Shown here in pieces: positions 36,701-48,700 of a stretch of 64,000 nucleotides of DNA; the stretch's first letter is position 1, and each line of letters opens with the position of its first letter. This stretch comes from Nocardia flavorosea NBRC 108225 (GTDB taxonomy: Bacteria; Actinomycetota; Actinomycetes; Mycobacteriales; Mycobacteriaceae), in assembly GCF_001613385.1 (NCBI RefSeq), contig NZ_BDCG01000022.1, forward strand, positions 209,047 to 273,046. The letters are read 5' to 3'. The notes below the pieces were generated by a model, which did no database searches, was not told the origin of the DNA, and saw nothing but the letters and a program-made list of their open reading frames with translations. The position numbers and the translations under genes were made by a program.

Positions 36701-39700
36701 GCGGTCGATAGTGCGGAATTCGCCGGTGCCGTCGCGGAGATCCTGGATGCCCGGGTGGCCCGGGGAGGTGCGCTTCCGGAAGTGGTGCTGATCGGGCACG
36801 AAGCCGCGGGGTCACCGGACCCGGGGCCCGGCGGGGATACCCGGATGGGCGGAGATCTCGTATCCCGGGCCCGGGAGGATCCAGCTCTCGGCCGGTACCG
36901 GGATCTGATCGAGGTTGCCGCAACGCAATCCGGTGTTGCGCACTGGATGCCCACGCATCGGATCGAGGGCGTGGCCAATGATTGCGTCGTGCGCAACGGG
37001 AGCGGTCTGCTGAACCGGCTGGCGTTTCGGCTGGAACGGCACGGGTCCGGGGATCCCGCGACGATCGAGGAACTCCGCCGGCGAGCGGAGGAATTGAGCA
37101 GAGCCGTGGTGCCGTCGTCGGGGTTCTCCGGCCCGGCAACAGCGCGCGCTATGGGCGGCGACTGGAGTCAGCGAGAGTTTCGGAACCCGGCCGATCTGGC
37201 TGCCGCGGTCCCCGAGGGTGGGGCGATGCTCGCGGCCGTGGAGTTCGCGGGTTTCCGGCGGCACGGAGTGGCCGGGGCGCATGCGGTTCAGCTGTATCGC
37301 GAGGGCGATCGGGTCTACGTGATCGACGAGGCCACTTCCCCCGAGCGGGACGAGAACCGAGTCGAATTCGCGGTGTGGTCTGCGCGAATCGGTCCGCAGG
37401 TCGTGGGCTGGTACGGAATCGCCTTCGGGAAGGACGGGCGGCCGGAGATATCGCTGCCGGAAACGGGGGAGTCGGCGGCCATTGCCGGGCGGGACTACCC
37501 GAACACCGGTATCGCCGGGTATTCGCCGGAGACGGGGCGCGGCCCACCGGATGCCCGCGTGAGCGATCCACCGGACGAGCAAGATCGGCGACTCGCCGCG
37601 TATGCGCTGGCACGCGGGTCCGGCGCCGACGGCGATCCCGGTGGTGCGGAAGCGGCCACGCGACTGCTCCCGCCGGTCGACGCATCGGTCTCCGACAGCC
37701 TCGGCGCACGATACTTCGCCGCCTTGGGACGGAAGCAGGCACTGGACAACCTGGCATGGTGGCGCGGCCTGTCCGACGATGCGATCCCGGATAACCTACG
37801 GGGACGGTCGGCGCAGGACGGCCTTGAGGATTCCGGTCTCGAACTAACCGGGTTGCAGCGTGCGCTGCTGCGCGTCCGTCCCGAACTGCTGGCCACGATG
37901 CCCGGTCTTCCCGATGAGGTCAGTACCCAGGCGGCGCTGCGCGCCCTGAACGCTCGCCTGCGGATTCTCGAGGAAAAAAGCCGCAGCGGCGACGCTTTCA
38001 CTGTTGCGGAGAGCCGGGAATACTCGTGGACGCCTGATTTGATCGACAGCCTCACCAGGGATTCCGGTGGACTGCCACCTTATCTCCGGAATCTGGACCC
38101 GGTTACCGGCGAGGTTGTCTTCGTATACGGCGATATGGCTACCGCGGACAGACGGGTCTATGTGGTACCGCCGACCCAGGCGCCGAACTTCACCGTCGAC
38201 TACTACGAGGCACGTGTCACCGCTGAGCGGATTCACACGGAGATACAACGCATGCAGCCGGGTGCCCGTGTCGCTGTCGCGGCATGGGCACGAGGAGCCG
38301 GCTTCGACGATTCCGGTGGCGCCGCATTGCGTGGGGCGTTGCTGCGTCGCGACATCACGGTCGATCTCGCTGTCCAGCGCCCCGATTCCGGAAACGGTCG
38401 CGCTGCCGCGGAGAGCGGTCCGGTCGTTCCGTATGCGGTGATCACCTTCGGCGCCGCCGCCTCGGTAGGGCACGCGATCGCGGATGATGCGGGGTTGCAC
38501 ACCCTGTACATGATCGATCCGGATGGTGTGCTGCCGTCGGCGGCCCCGCCACCGACAGTGTCGATGTACACCACCTATACGCACAAGAATCAGCTGCGGA
38601 CCGCCTCGGAGCGGCACGCTGGCAGGCGACTCGCCGCGGTCGACGGAGCCTATCGCCCGGCTCGCGTGCGCGAAGGCAAACCGGATCCGCTGTCGCGCAT
38701 GATGGCGCGGATCGGCCTCGACCGTGACATGTCCAGGTATCTCCCGGAGCTGTCGGATCGATTCGGGGGTCTCGTACCCGAGACCCGAACCCTGCCGAAG
38801 GGCAACAGAGTACTCGTGGCCCTCGGCGCCGAGGACGTATTCCGAGCACCGGACGGCCCGCTGGACTGGCGAGCATTCGAGGCTGATATCGGCGGGCGGC
38901 TGGTGCCGGTCGTCGTGAAATCGTCGGAATACCGGGACGCGGTGGACCAGATCCTCGATGACCTGTCGAAGGGTTATGTGCGTAACGACGAGGGGCTTGT
39001 CCAATCGGGGGTGCGTGCCGATGTATACACCGTGGTGCTCGGCAGCGGCAGCGCCGCGTACCGGGTCGAAATGGCTGCGGTCGGCGATGAGGTCGTCGTT
39101 GTCGATCCGCTGGTCGGCGGTCCGCTGGTGGCAGATCTCTGGCAGGAACTCCGGCTCCATCGGACGGACCTGGCGGCATGGGTCATCGCGCACCGGACCG
39201 GTGCCGACGGCGTGCTGCGACCGGTCATCGGAGCTCTGCACGATCCGAAGTTCCAGCACCCCGGCATGCCCGCGTATCTCATCGGGAGTACCGGCATCGA
39301 CGCACCTCATGCCGAACGTATCCCCGGCAAGCTGGTCATATCGCTGCGGCCCAAGAAGCCCAACGAGTCGACCGAGAAGGCCGCGGTGCCGGCCGGGAAG
39401 GCCGAGGTGTCGACCGGAGGGGATGTGCTGATCGGCCGCAGTGCGGTCGGTGCGAAACTGTTCGAGCTGTTAGGGGACGTGTCCCGCAATCATGCCCGGG
39501 TGGGTGTGTTCCGTAACGGTGAATTGTGGATCGAGGACAACGGTTCCCGTCACGGCACTTTCGTCAACGGGACGAAATTGGCACGCGGCGAGAGGCGTGT
39601 GATAGCGAAGACCGACACCATCCGGCTCGGCGCGAATAGCGAAATATCGTTGGATTTCAAGCCGGACAGGCTGCTTCCCGCCGAGGTGGGACGTGACGAA

Positions 39701-42700
39701 TCGGCCGGACGTTTGCAGGCTGCGGCTGCCGAGACTTCCGTTATGGTGCTCCATTCTTCCTACGGTCCAGGCTCTGACGTGCCGATACAACCGGGCCGCG
39801 ACCTAGTGATCGGACGAGAGAACAGCCCGCTGGCGGACCGGCTGACGCAGTACCCCGATATCTCTCGCCGACATGCGACTATCGGGCTGGATGAGAGTGG
39901 TCGCGTGTGGATCCGCGACGAAGGCTCCACCAATGGCACCTTCGTCGACGAGAAACCTATTCCCCGTGGGGAGAACCTAATTGTGGGAGAGCACGCGGTC
40001 ATACGATTGGGCCGGAACTATCGACTCGTCCTGCAAAAGCAGCGAAGCGGTGCGCCGGACGGGAGCGCCGGTGCCGTGGGCGAAGTATTGCGGCCAGCCG
40101 GTGAGGAGGCCGGCGCGCGCTCGCCGGGACCGCAGCCTCATCGCGTTGCATGGGACGGGTCGCGGCGGCGGCACGACGGTGACGAAGGGGGCATCCAGAG
40201 GCCGTCGCAGTACAGAACTCCCGATCCCAACTGGTATGCCTCCGGCGTAAGTGACGATGAGCCGCATGCTCTCAACACCTCGGCACCCGGCGACGGCGCG
40301 GCGCAGCGCGATATCCCGGTCGCGGGACCGGAACTGAAATGGCCGCGTCCGGCCGAGGTGCCCCGCCTGGACTCGGACCATCGTCCGCCGCTCGACGAGG
40401 CGAGCGACGGGGACCCAGAAGCTGCGGCCCGTTCCAAGGTGGCTGAGCACCTGCAGATAAACCCCTCGAACATTGTGCCCGCGACGGTACTGCGGGCCGT
40501 GGCTCAGCTCCAGAAGCGTTTACGCGAGCTGGACCAGCGAGGTTGGGATCTCATATCCCAGAACGAACGCACGGCGGAGGTGCTGCCGGTGCTCGGCCGG
40601 CTGACCGAGCACGAAGCGAGATCCTCGCAGTCGGATTACGCTCGGCCGGTCGGGAAAATGCTGTCCGAAGAGCTCGACGCGATTCTCCCCACAAAAGCGC
40701 CGGATTCGTCGGTGCCGGCGCGGACCGACGATCTGCTGGACGAGCTACGCCGACTCGGTGAGCGGGTGCACTCCATCCGGATATTCGTGAACGACCTGTC
40801 GTACTATTTGGGACTGGCCGTGACATCGACGCGCCGCCCGGCGCATCCGCCGGCTACCTCACCGGCTTCGCCCGCCGAGCGGGAGCTGTTGCTGGTGCTC
40901 CAGGACCTCGGTCACCGGCCCGCAGGCGATCTCGATCCCCGGCAACGTCGGCAGCGGGAATTCGCGGAGTCGTTGTGGACAGGTATCCGTTCCGCCGAGC
41001 GCAGGCTGCGAACCGGCTTCGGGATCGACGTACTGTCGATCGACTGGGAGCATCGGGTGGCCCAGGTCGGCCTGTCGCCGACCGTCCCGGATATCGGTGA
41101 CAGCAGATCCTGGTTTGTGCGAGTCGACGAACTCGATATGGCGGCATCACCCGGTTCGCCGTCCTGGATCGACCGGCTCTTCACCCCCGGGCCCGACGCC
41201 GGCGCGCTGGAGGTGTATCCCGGCCGGCGCACCGCCGGACCGGGATTCGATATCGTCACCGATACCGGCGGGCAAACCGCCGGCGCCGTTGATACGGCCC
41301 GCGCGCTCACCGCCTGGCTGCACTCGGAGAACTGGGGCAGTTCCGAACAGATCGAGGCGGCGGCCGGGATCGTCGAGAAGCTGGTGGAGGCCGGCGGTAG
41401 CCGGGCTCGGGTGGCCGCGAGGATATCCGGCGAAGATACTGCCCGGAAGCTGATCGTGGAGGTCGTCGACCATGCCTCCAGCCCTCGTCCGGCGGAACCG
41501 GATCGGCCGCAGGCCCTCGACGACACAGGGGAGGTGCTGGCTGGGGGTCGCCGCGCGACCTGGCTGGCATTCCACGAATCGCTGCTCGTGAGAGGGCTTC
41601 CGGAAAGTGTCGCGAAGGCGGAGCTGTGGGATCGGTTCGACAGCGATCCGGGCGCTGTCGCCGCTCGCCGAGCGCTCGCCGCCCTCGGGGGCGACGCGGC
41701 CGTCCGGCCGAACTATTCGACGGACGGCCCGCTGCTCTGGCCCGAAGGCGTGATCGGTACCGCGGTACCAGGCCCCGGCGAACGCAATACCGGCTATACC
41801 GCCGCACTGGCGGCGTCCGCGGACGATATCCGCGCGCTCGGACTCGGTGTCCGCAAGAACACCCCCTTCGACGGGCCGTCTCAGCAGTTGGGTGCCTTGT
41901 TCGTGCCCAGTGAGATCGCCTGGATGGAGCAGATCGGTGGCGAACGTCTGGAGCATAACGGAATACATTTGGTTGCGCTCCTGTACTCGATCAAGGCCTC
42001 CGTGTACTCGGCCACCGAAATGCTGTTCCCCGAACCCATCCCGGAGCGCAGAATCCAGGTAACGGTGGACCTGGAAGCCCGGATCTTCGAGGCCCGGCTC
42101 CTGGACGACCCGCGCGATCTCGACGGCGCGCCGATCGAAGTGATCGGTGGTTCGTGGGGTGTTCGCGACGGGATCGCTGTTGCAGCCGCGGCGGTACCAG
42201 TACATGCCCGGCAGATATCGCGTCCGGACGATTCTCCGCCGCCGGTACCGGATACGCGACCGGCGGCAGCCGTCGACCCGGACGAACTTCTCCACCGCCG
42301 CGAACAACGGGAAGCCCTGCGCCCGCTACGCGATGCCGCAGCCGCTAAGCTGAATATCGACCCCGGAACCCAGACAGATCTGGCGCCACTCCTGCAAGAA
42401 CTCGCGACGCTGGAACAGAAAGTGAAAGAGGGGCGGGGAAAACCGCGCAGCGCTCTGACCGAGGAACAAACGAACGCGCGAACCAGGTATTCGATTCTTC
42501 GTGATTTCCTCGAGTACGAACGGCGGATGCGTTCCCTGGACACGGCCATCGGTGACGAAAATCCGGTAGCTAGTCGAGTCGAGACGGACGAGCTTCGTCA
42601 TCAGGGCACGCCGCACCCCGCGGCGAACACTTCGGAAAGGCCGCTCCGGCACGACCTTGGTGAGGACACTGAAACGGGCATCGCTGTGCTTCCGTCGATG

Positions 42701-45700
42701 CGGCAGAAGCGCAACAACCCTCCCGGTGCCGTGGGGTTTGCATCCGGTGTGGGCGGCGATGAACCGAATGCCCTCAACTCTCCGAGATCTTCGCAGCGGA
42801 GACAGGATGGTGCGACGTCCTCCGGTCCCCCTGCCTCGGCCACCGTCGAGCCGGGATCGGGAACGGCCGAGGTGCCGTTGATTGTTCCGGAAGGTCAGCT
42901 GGAACTATCAGCGGACGGTCGTCGGATGCTCGCTGACGTAGTGCAGGAACGCAGGGCGCGAGTTGACCGGTGTATCGTCGGCATCCGAAACTTGCGCAAT
43001 TTACTGGAGGAGGCAGTCGACGAATCGGGCGTGTACAGTACGGCGCCATTCGTATCTCAGATACAGGCCCAAATCGAAGATGTGCTGGAGCGTCGGATCA
43101 GCGATTTTCTCGGCACCGAACGTGGACGAGAAGACCAGAAAATCGCGCAGCTGAGCCTCTTGGTCGAGAAGCAACATCTCAGCGTCTCGGAGATGCGATT
43201 GCTGTCCAATCTTCTTTCCTCTGGTGGGCGAAATATCGTTGGACTGCTTCCCGGTGCCCGGAACCGCTATGTTCGAGCCCTACAGGCATCCGCGCGGAAA
43301 CAGTTGATCGAGTTGACTCAGAATCGGTCTTTCATGGAATCAACTGATGCGGACCGTGCAGCATATAAACTGAAATCATTATGGAGCGGACCGATCGACA
43401 CGTTCGTGGATAGGATTCCCACTGGCTCGAACAAAACGGATCGAGAAAGGCTCATCGACTATTTGGCTAGCCTTGAAAGGCTACGCTATGAAGAGCTGAG
43501 AAAATTTGTCGACCCCTGGGAGAAGATATCCGACGATGAAATAACTCCACTGCTGTCGGAGTTGGTGCAAGGGAAGCTTAGTACGAGCGATCTCTTTCGC
43601 GACATCGAGAGAATCCAGCGCGCCCGTCCTGCAAATGCGAACATTTCTAACGCCCTTAAGAATCTGAATAAATGGCTGGTCGGGAAATTTTCGGAGGCTT
43701 CGATGGCCGGGGTTTCTCTCGATTCGGCCGACGTCGAAAGAATTGCCAATTACGTATCCATTGCTGCCGATCTCGGCAGCCGACTGGGTGTATCGAGCGA
43801 CTTTCCGGATAAATTAGAGGAGATGCGCCGCCTTCGTGGTGGTCAATTGGACGACTATGTGGACCGGGCGTCCACGTTGTACTGTCATTTCACGCCGAAT
43901 ATCCGCGAAATCGCGCTCACCGGCGAGCTTCGTTCTGGACGTAGCGCCGGCGTAATGGCGACCACCAATGCCGTTTATTCCGATGGTGTGCACTTTATCA
44001 AGCCGGGCCGTTGGATGGGGATCGAGAACTACAACTGGTATATCGATTATTCGAGCAAAACGAAATCGGCCTCCGGAAGGTTTATCCCGGGTGCGCTGGG
44101 CGCTGTGATTGTGCTTCCACTGGGGGAGATAATCCGGCACACGCCATTGCGTTCGGAGGTGAAGACCACCTCGCCGGACGGTGACCACCTGTCTTCCGAC
44201 TCTGTATTTCGTCCTCTCGGGAACTCTGACCAATATCATTACCCGCTGGATCGGGCGTATATCATTCCCTGCTATAGCGGTAGGCAACTAAGGCAAGGTG
44301 AATGGTTTGGGTCGGACTGGTCGGAGCCATCCTCGGAAGAGATGGTTACTGACCCGGTCCGGAGGGTTTTCCTTGATGCTGGATACGATATTAATTGGGT
44401 GGATCGCCATGTAATTGAAGTTCCGGATATGATTCTCTCGGATTCCCTCCCGGGAAATCCGGAAATGTACGCCCGCATGAAACGTCAGCTTCGAACGGCA
44501 ATGGACACGATCTCGGACAGGATAGAACGAGAAAGTGATTCCAGGGCGGACTATATTGTTCCGGTGTCGACTCAACACGGCCAAAGATTGGAGGCGTTGG
44601 ACGAACATGGTTTGCCACGGAATCATGAATCATTCGAATCTGCCATAGAGCTATTGGCGCCGGCGGCCGGGCGAATCCGGAACCAAGTGAATCACGAAAC
44701 TGTACTCTCGGCGCAATCATCGACTGCTCCCCTTCGAATCCTGGAAGACCCGGGATTCTCCGGTGATGGACCGGTAGCAGGACCAGGTAGCCCTTGGGGG
44801 CTTTTCGGTGCAGGTGGAGCCCTGGTGAGACACGTAGATGAGCAGGGCGTCCCTCGTTACTTGATGTTGAAGATGAGCGAAGGATATTCTCAGGCGAATT
44901 GGCAGATCCCGGGTGGAGCCAAAGGATCGAAGGAAACAGCAGCGAATGCGGCCGCCAGAGAGCTCTTCGAAGAAGCCGGTGTAACGCAAAAGGAGCTCGA
45001 CAGACTTCAGATCGTCGGTAGTCATATTTATGAGCACCCGATTTACGACTGGACCTATGAGACGGTGGTCGTCGATGCGCCTGGCGCGTTCGAGCTTCGA
45101 GTTGATGGCCGAGAAGCAGTCGCGGGCGGCTGGTTTACCGAAGAACAGATACGGCGCATGAATGTGCACAACGTGTTGAAGTCGAATATGCCCAGTTTGT
45201 TGCAGGTCTTCTCCGGGAGCGCACGCCTCGAGGAGGCCGATTGGGGCATGAACACGTGGGTCGAAAATTCGTCGGTGACCGATGGCGTAGCACGGTGGAA
45301 GAAGCCGGCAACACAACATCGTCACCAGCCGCCAGGTGCGGCCGGCCGACCTCCGAGCCAGGCTGCAGCGGAGGGCTTGATCGAGGATTCCAGTTGGGAC
45401 GACCGGCGCGGTAGTGGGGGGCGTCGCGGCGCCAGCGGCCTGGATTTCAAGAGCAACCTGGTGGAGGGGTTCACAGCATTCCGGCACGAGCCCGGCAGCG
45501 GTGCGGACTGGACGGATGGTGCGGCGCGCGGCGAGGAATCCATTCGGGAGCGGCCCAGCACCTCGCCTGTCTACGAGTACGGTTACGCTGAGGAACGGTC
45601 GGATGCCGAGCTGGCTCGGCTACGACGCCTACGGATCGAGCACCGCTACTACTATCCGTTGGGCAACAAGGTTACTCCCGGTGGCACCAGCTTGTATCCG

Positions 45701-48700
45701 GAAGGTCGGCCGGCGTATTACAGCGCCCGCCACCGCCTGGGATCCGGTGTATATCTGTACACATTGACGGTCCGGCTCCATCTGGGATCCGCACTCGATG
45801 TCACCTCGGATGACCGCCAAGGTTTTGTTGCCGAGCTCGATATGGTGGTCGATCGTTATTTCAATACGGGTATCGAGATTTTCGATGGTCACCATCTGTT
45901 GGTCGACGTGGAAATCGTGTCCGACCCTGCCGATGCGAACTTGCATGTCGATCTGGTCCGCGAGAGCCGAGCAGTCGGTAATCCTTGGTCCGTCGATCTC
46001 TCTCCCGATCGGATCGCACGTGAACTGCGGCGGCATCTGGGCCTGGTGCCGTGGGGGCACGGGGGTGAGATGGCGCTCTCTGCGGACGATCTGGGCGCAA
46101 TCCGCAGGTCGATTTGTGACGCCAATACGCACCAACGATTCCCCGATCTGGAGTCCTCTCGTGTCTATGGGCCAGGAGAGCTTCGTGAGCTAGAGGAGCC
46201 GAAGTATCAGAGCGACCTGGAGGATGCGCTTCGTGAGGGTTTCCGGTTCGCGGTCGGTGCCGATCCCCGATCCCATCCCTACGGCCAAATGATCAACGGG
46301 CCCCACGGATCGCGCGGGCGTACGCAGAATTGCATCGACTGTACGCTCAGTGGCTTGTCCTCCTTCCTCGGAAGCCCGCTCGTAGCCGTACCTACCTGGC
46401 GCGATTACGAGGCAAACTTTCGCGGGGATATGAGCCTCCGACCTGAGGTTTCGCTCGGCGCGGCGTGGCAGGAGCCCATAGCGCGCTCCTCCGACGACGC
46501 ATACTGGGAAGTCCACCGTCACGTCGAAGAGATGGGGCAAGGATCCGCCGCCCTGGTGCGAATCCGTTGGGTGGCCGGCGGTGGCCACCAGACTCTCGTC
46601 GTCTATCCGGTCGATGCGACGGGGCCGGTGTGGTGGGATCCGCAATCGGGGGAGACCAGTGATACTCCACCTCCGAACTATGTGGAGCGCTCCAAATCTC
46701 TTACGTTCATTCTCGTACCGCCCGATGAGGGAGTAGATCTTGCCGGCGACCCCGCCCTTTCGAACGAGCAGCGAAGTGGCGCGGTATCTGCGCTACCGAC
46801 TCCGCTTGGACCTGACATGCAACATTCTGGAGACGGAGTTCGGTTGGGTGTGCCGACCGGTACCGACCAGCGAAGTGGCCGACAGCGAGATGAGGAGGGG
46901 CCTGCCGAACTACGTGGTGAACAAGGAGACAGGGGTGATCACCGAACACCGGACCATGCCGTCGGAGGTGATCGGACAGGAGTACGACGAGGAGATCCGC
47001 AGGGGCCGGCCGGTGCCGGGCGTTCAGATCTTCCCGCCGATATGGCAGGTGTCGATCGAGGCGACGCAGGAGACCGAGACGGAGATCCGGTATCGGGTCC
47101 GCGGACGATCGTTGACGGAACCGCCGGAGCCGGCCGTCGACCACTTGTTGACAATCCAGAAGAGCTCTTTCCGGATGGCAACGGACATGGGGATGATTCA
47201 CGAGGTATGCAGCGAAGCGGCAGCCTGGGCGGAGTTCCGGAGCCGGGAAACGGGCTCGTGGCCCCGAACAGGGACGTTCGAGTTCTAGGGCCGGACGGCC
47301 GGGCAGAGTTCGGCGGAATACCGCCCGCTTTAGTTCCCCGGCGTCGGCTCGACCCTGATTCGCCGCCGAGCCTGTTCACTCCGAACTCGACTGAGCGGCA
47401 CAGTCCTCACGGGGCGGTGGAGTTCGCGTCGGGGGCGGGGGAGGACGGGCTGAACGCATTCAATTCCGCACAGCGTGTGCCGGGGACGGCACCTGCCGAG
47501 AGCCAGCGCAAGCTGGTCCGGATGATCGGTGCGGGGCTGCCGTTCGACCTCATTGCGGAGGCTTTGGGGCCGGAGCGGATGGAGCGCGACCTCGAGGTCA
47601 TTGCCCGTGAGCTGGGAGTCCGTACTCGGGACGATGTGGTGAGTACGGTGCGGGAGCAGGGCCCGGGCCGATTCGGGATACCTGTCCGGGATCCGAACAT
47701 TCGAGGTGGCGCTGGATCGGGTGATGGTCACCGATCCGACGGGACGAAGGCTGACGGGGACCGCTTGGCACCTGATGCCGGGGAGATGGGCCGGCGCGCC
47801 TACGCGAAAGTGGCCGGGCTGCCCGCCGCCGAGATACCGCCACCGTTGCTCCAGGAGGATCCCGGTGATGCGAAGTACCGGGATTTCTTCGTAACGACCC
47901 GCGACGGCCGTCGACTCGCTGTTCGGCTCGAGGGCCCGGCCGACGGCATGCCCCTCCTGTATTTGCACGGCACCCCGGGGAATCGGGCGGCGAGTCTTCG
48001 TAAGGATGACGTCCTGCAGATCACCTACGACCGGCCGGGGTTTGGGGATTCGGATCGAAACCCGGGACGGCAGATGATCGATAACGCCTACGACGTCGAA
48101 GACATCATGAACTTTCTGGAGATCGAGAAGTTTGCTGTCCTCGCCTACTCGGGTGGGACCGGCACGGCACTCGCGGCCACCGCGATCATGCCGGAGCGGG
48201 TGACCAAAGTGGTGGCAGGTGTTCCGCAGGCCCCGATGGGATCTTTTCCGGAGTGGGGCGGCAATATGTCGTCGACGAACCTCGAAATGTACCAGGCGGA
48301 CTATCAGAGGCTGGTGGAAATATTCCGCCCGAAGTATGAGGCTTTTGTCGAGGACCCAGATAATATCGAGGCCATCGTCGGTGCGGGTCGCAGTAAGGAC
48401 CATAAGAAAATGCACGACGACCCGGAACGCCGGGCCGCGACGAGCCTGGACTTCCGGCGATCGTTCAAGAACGGACCCTGGGGGTATATCGACGATGCCC
48501 GCGCTGTTTCGCACCCTTTCGGGTGGGGTTTCGATGTACGGTCGATCAAGAAGGCGAATATTATGATCGTTGCCGCCTCCGCTGATAAATTCTCGCCGCC
48601 CACGCATGCCGAATGGCTACGGAAAAATGTGGGTCGGGACGGTGACGTCCGTATTTTCCTGCACATTTTTGATGCCGGTCATCTGGTCACCGGACTCACC

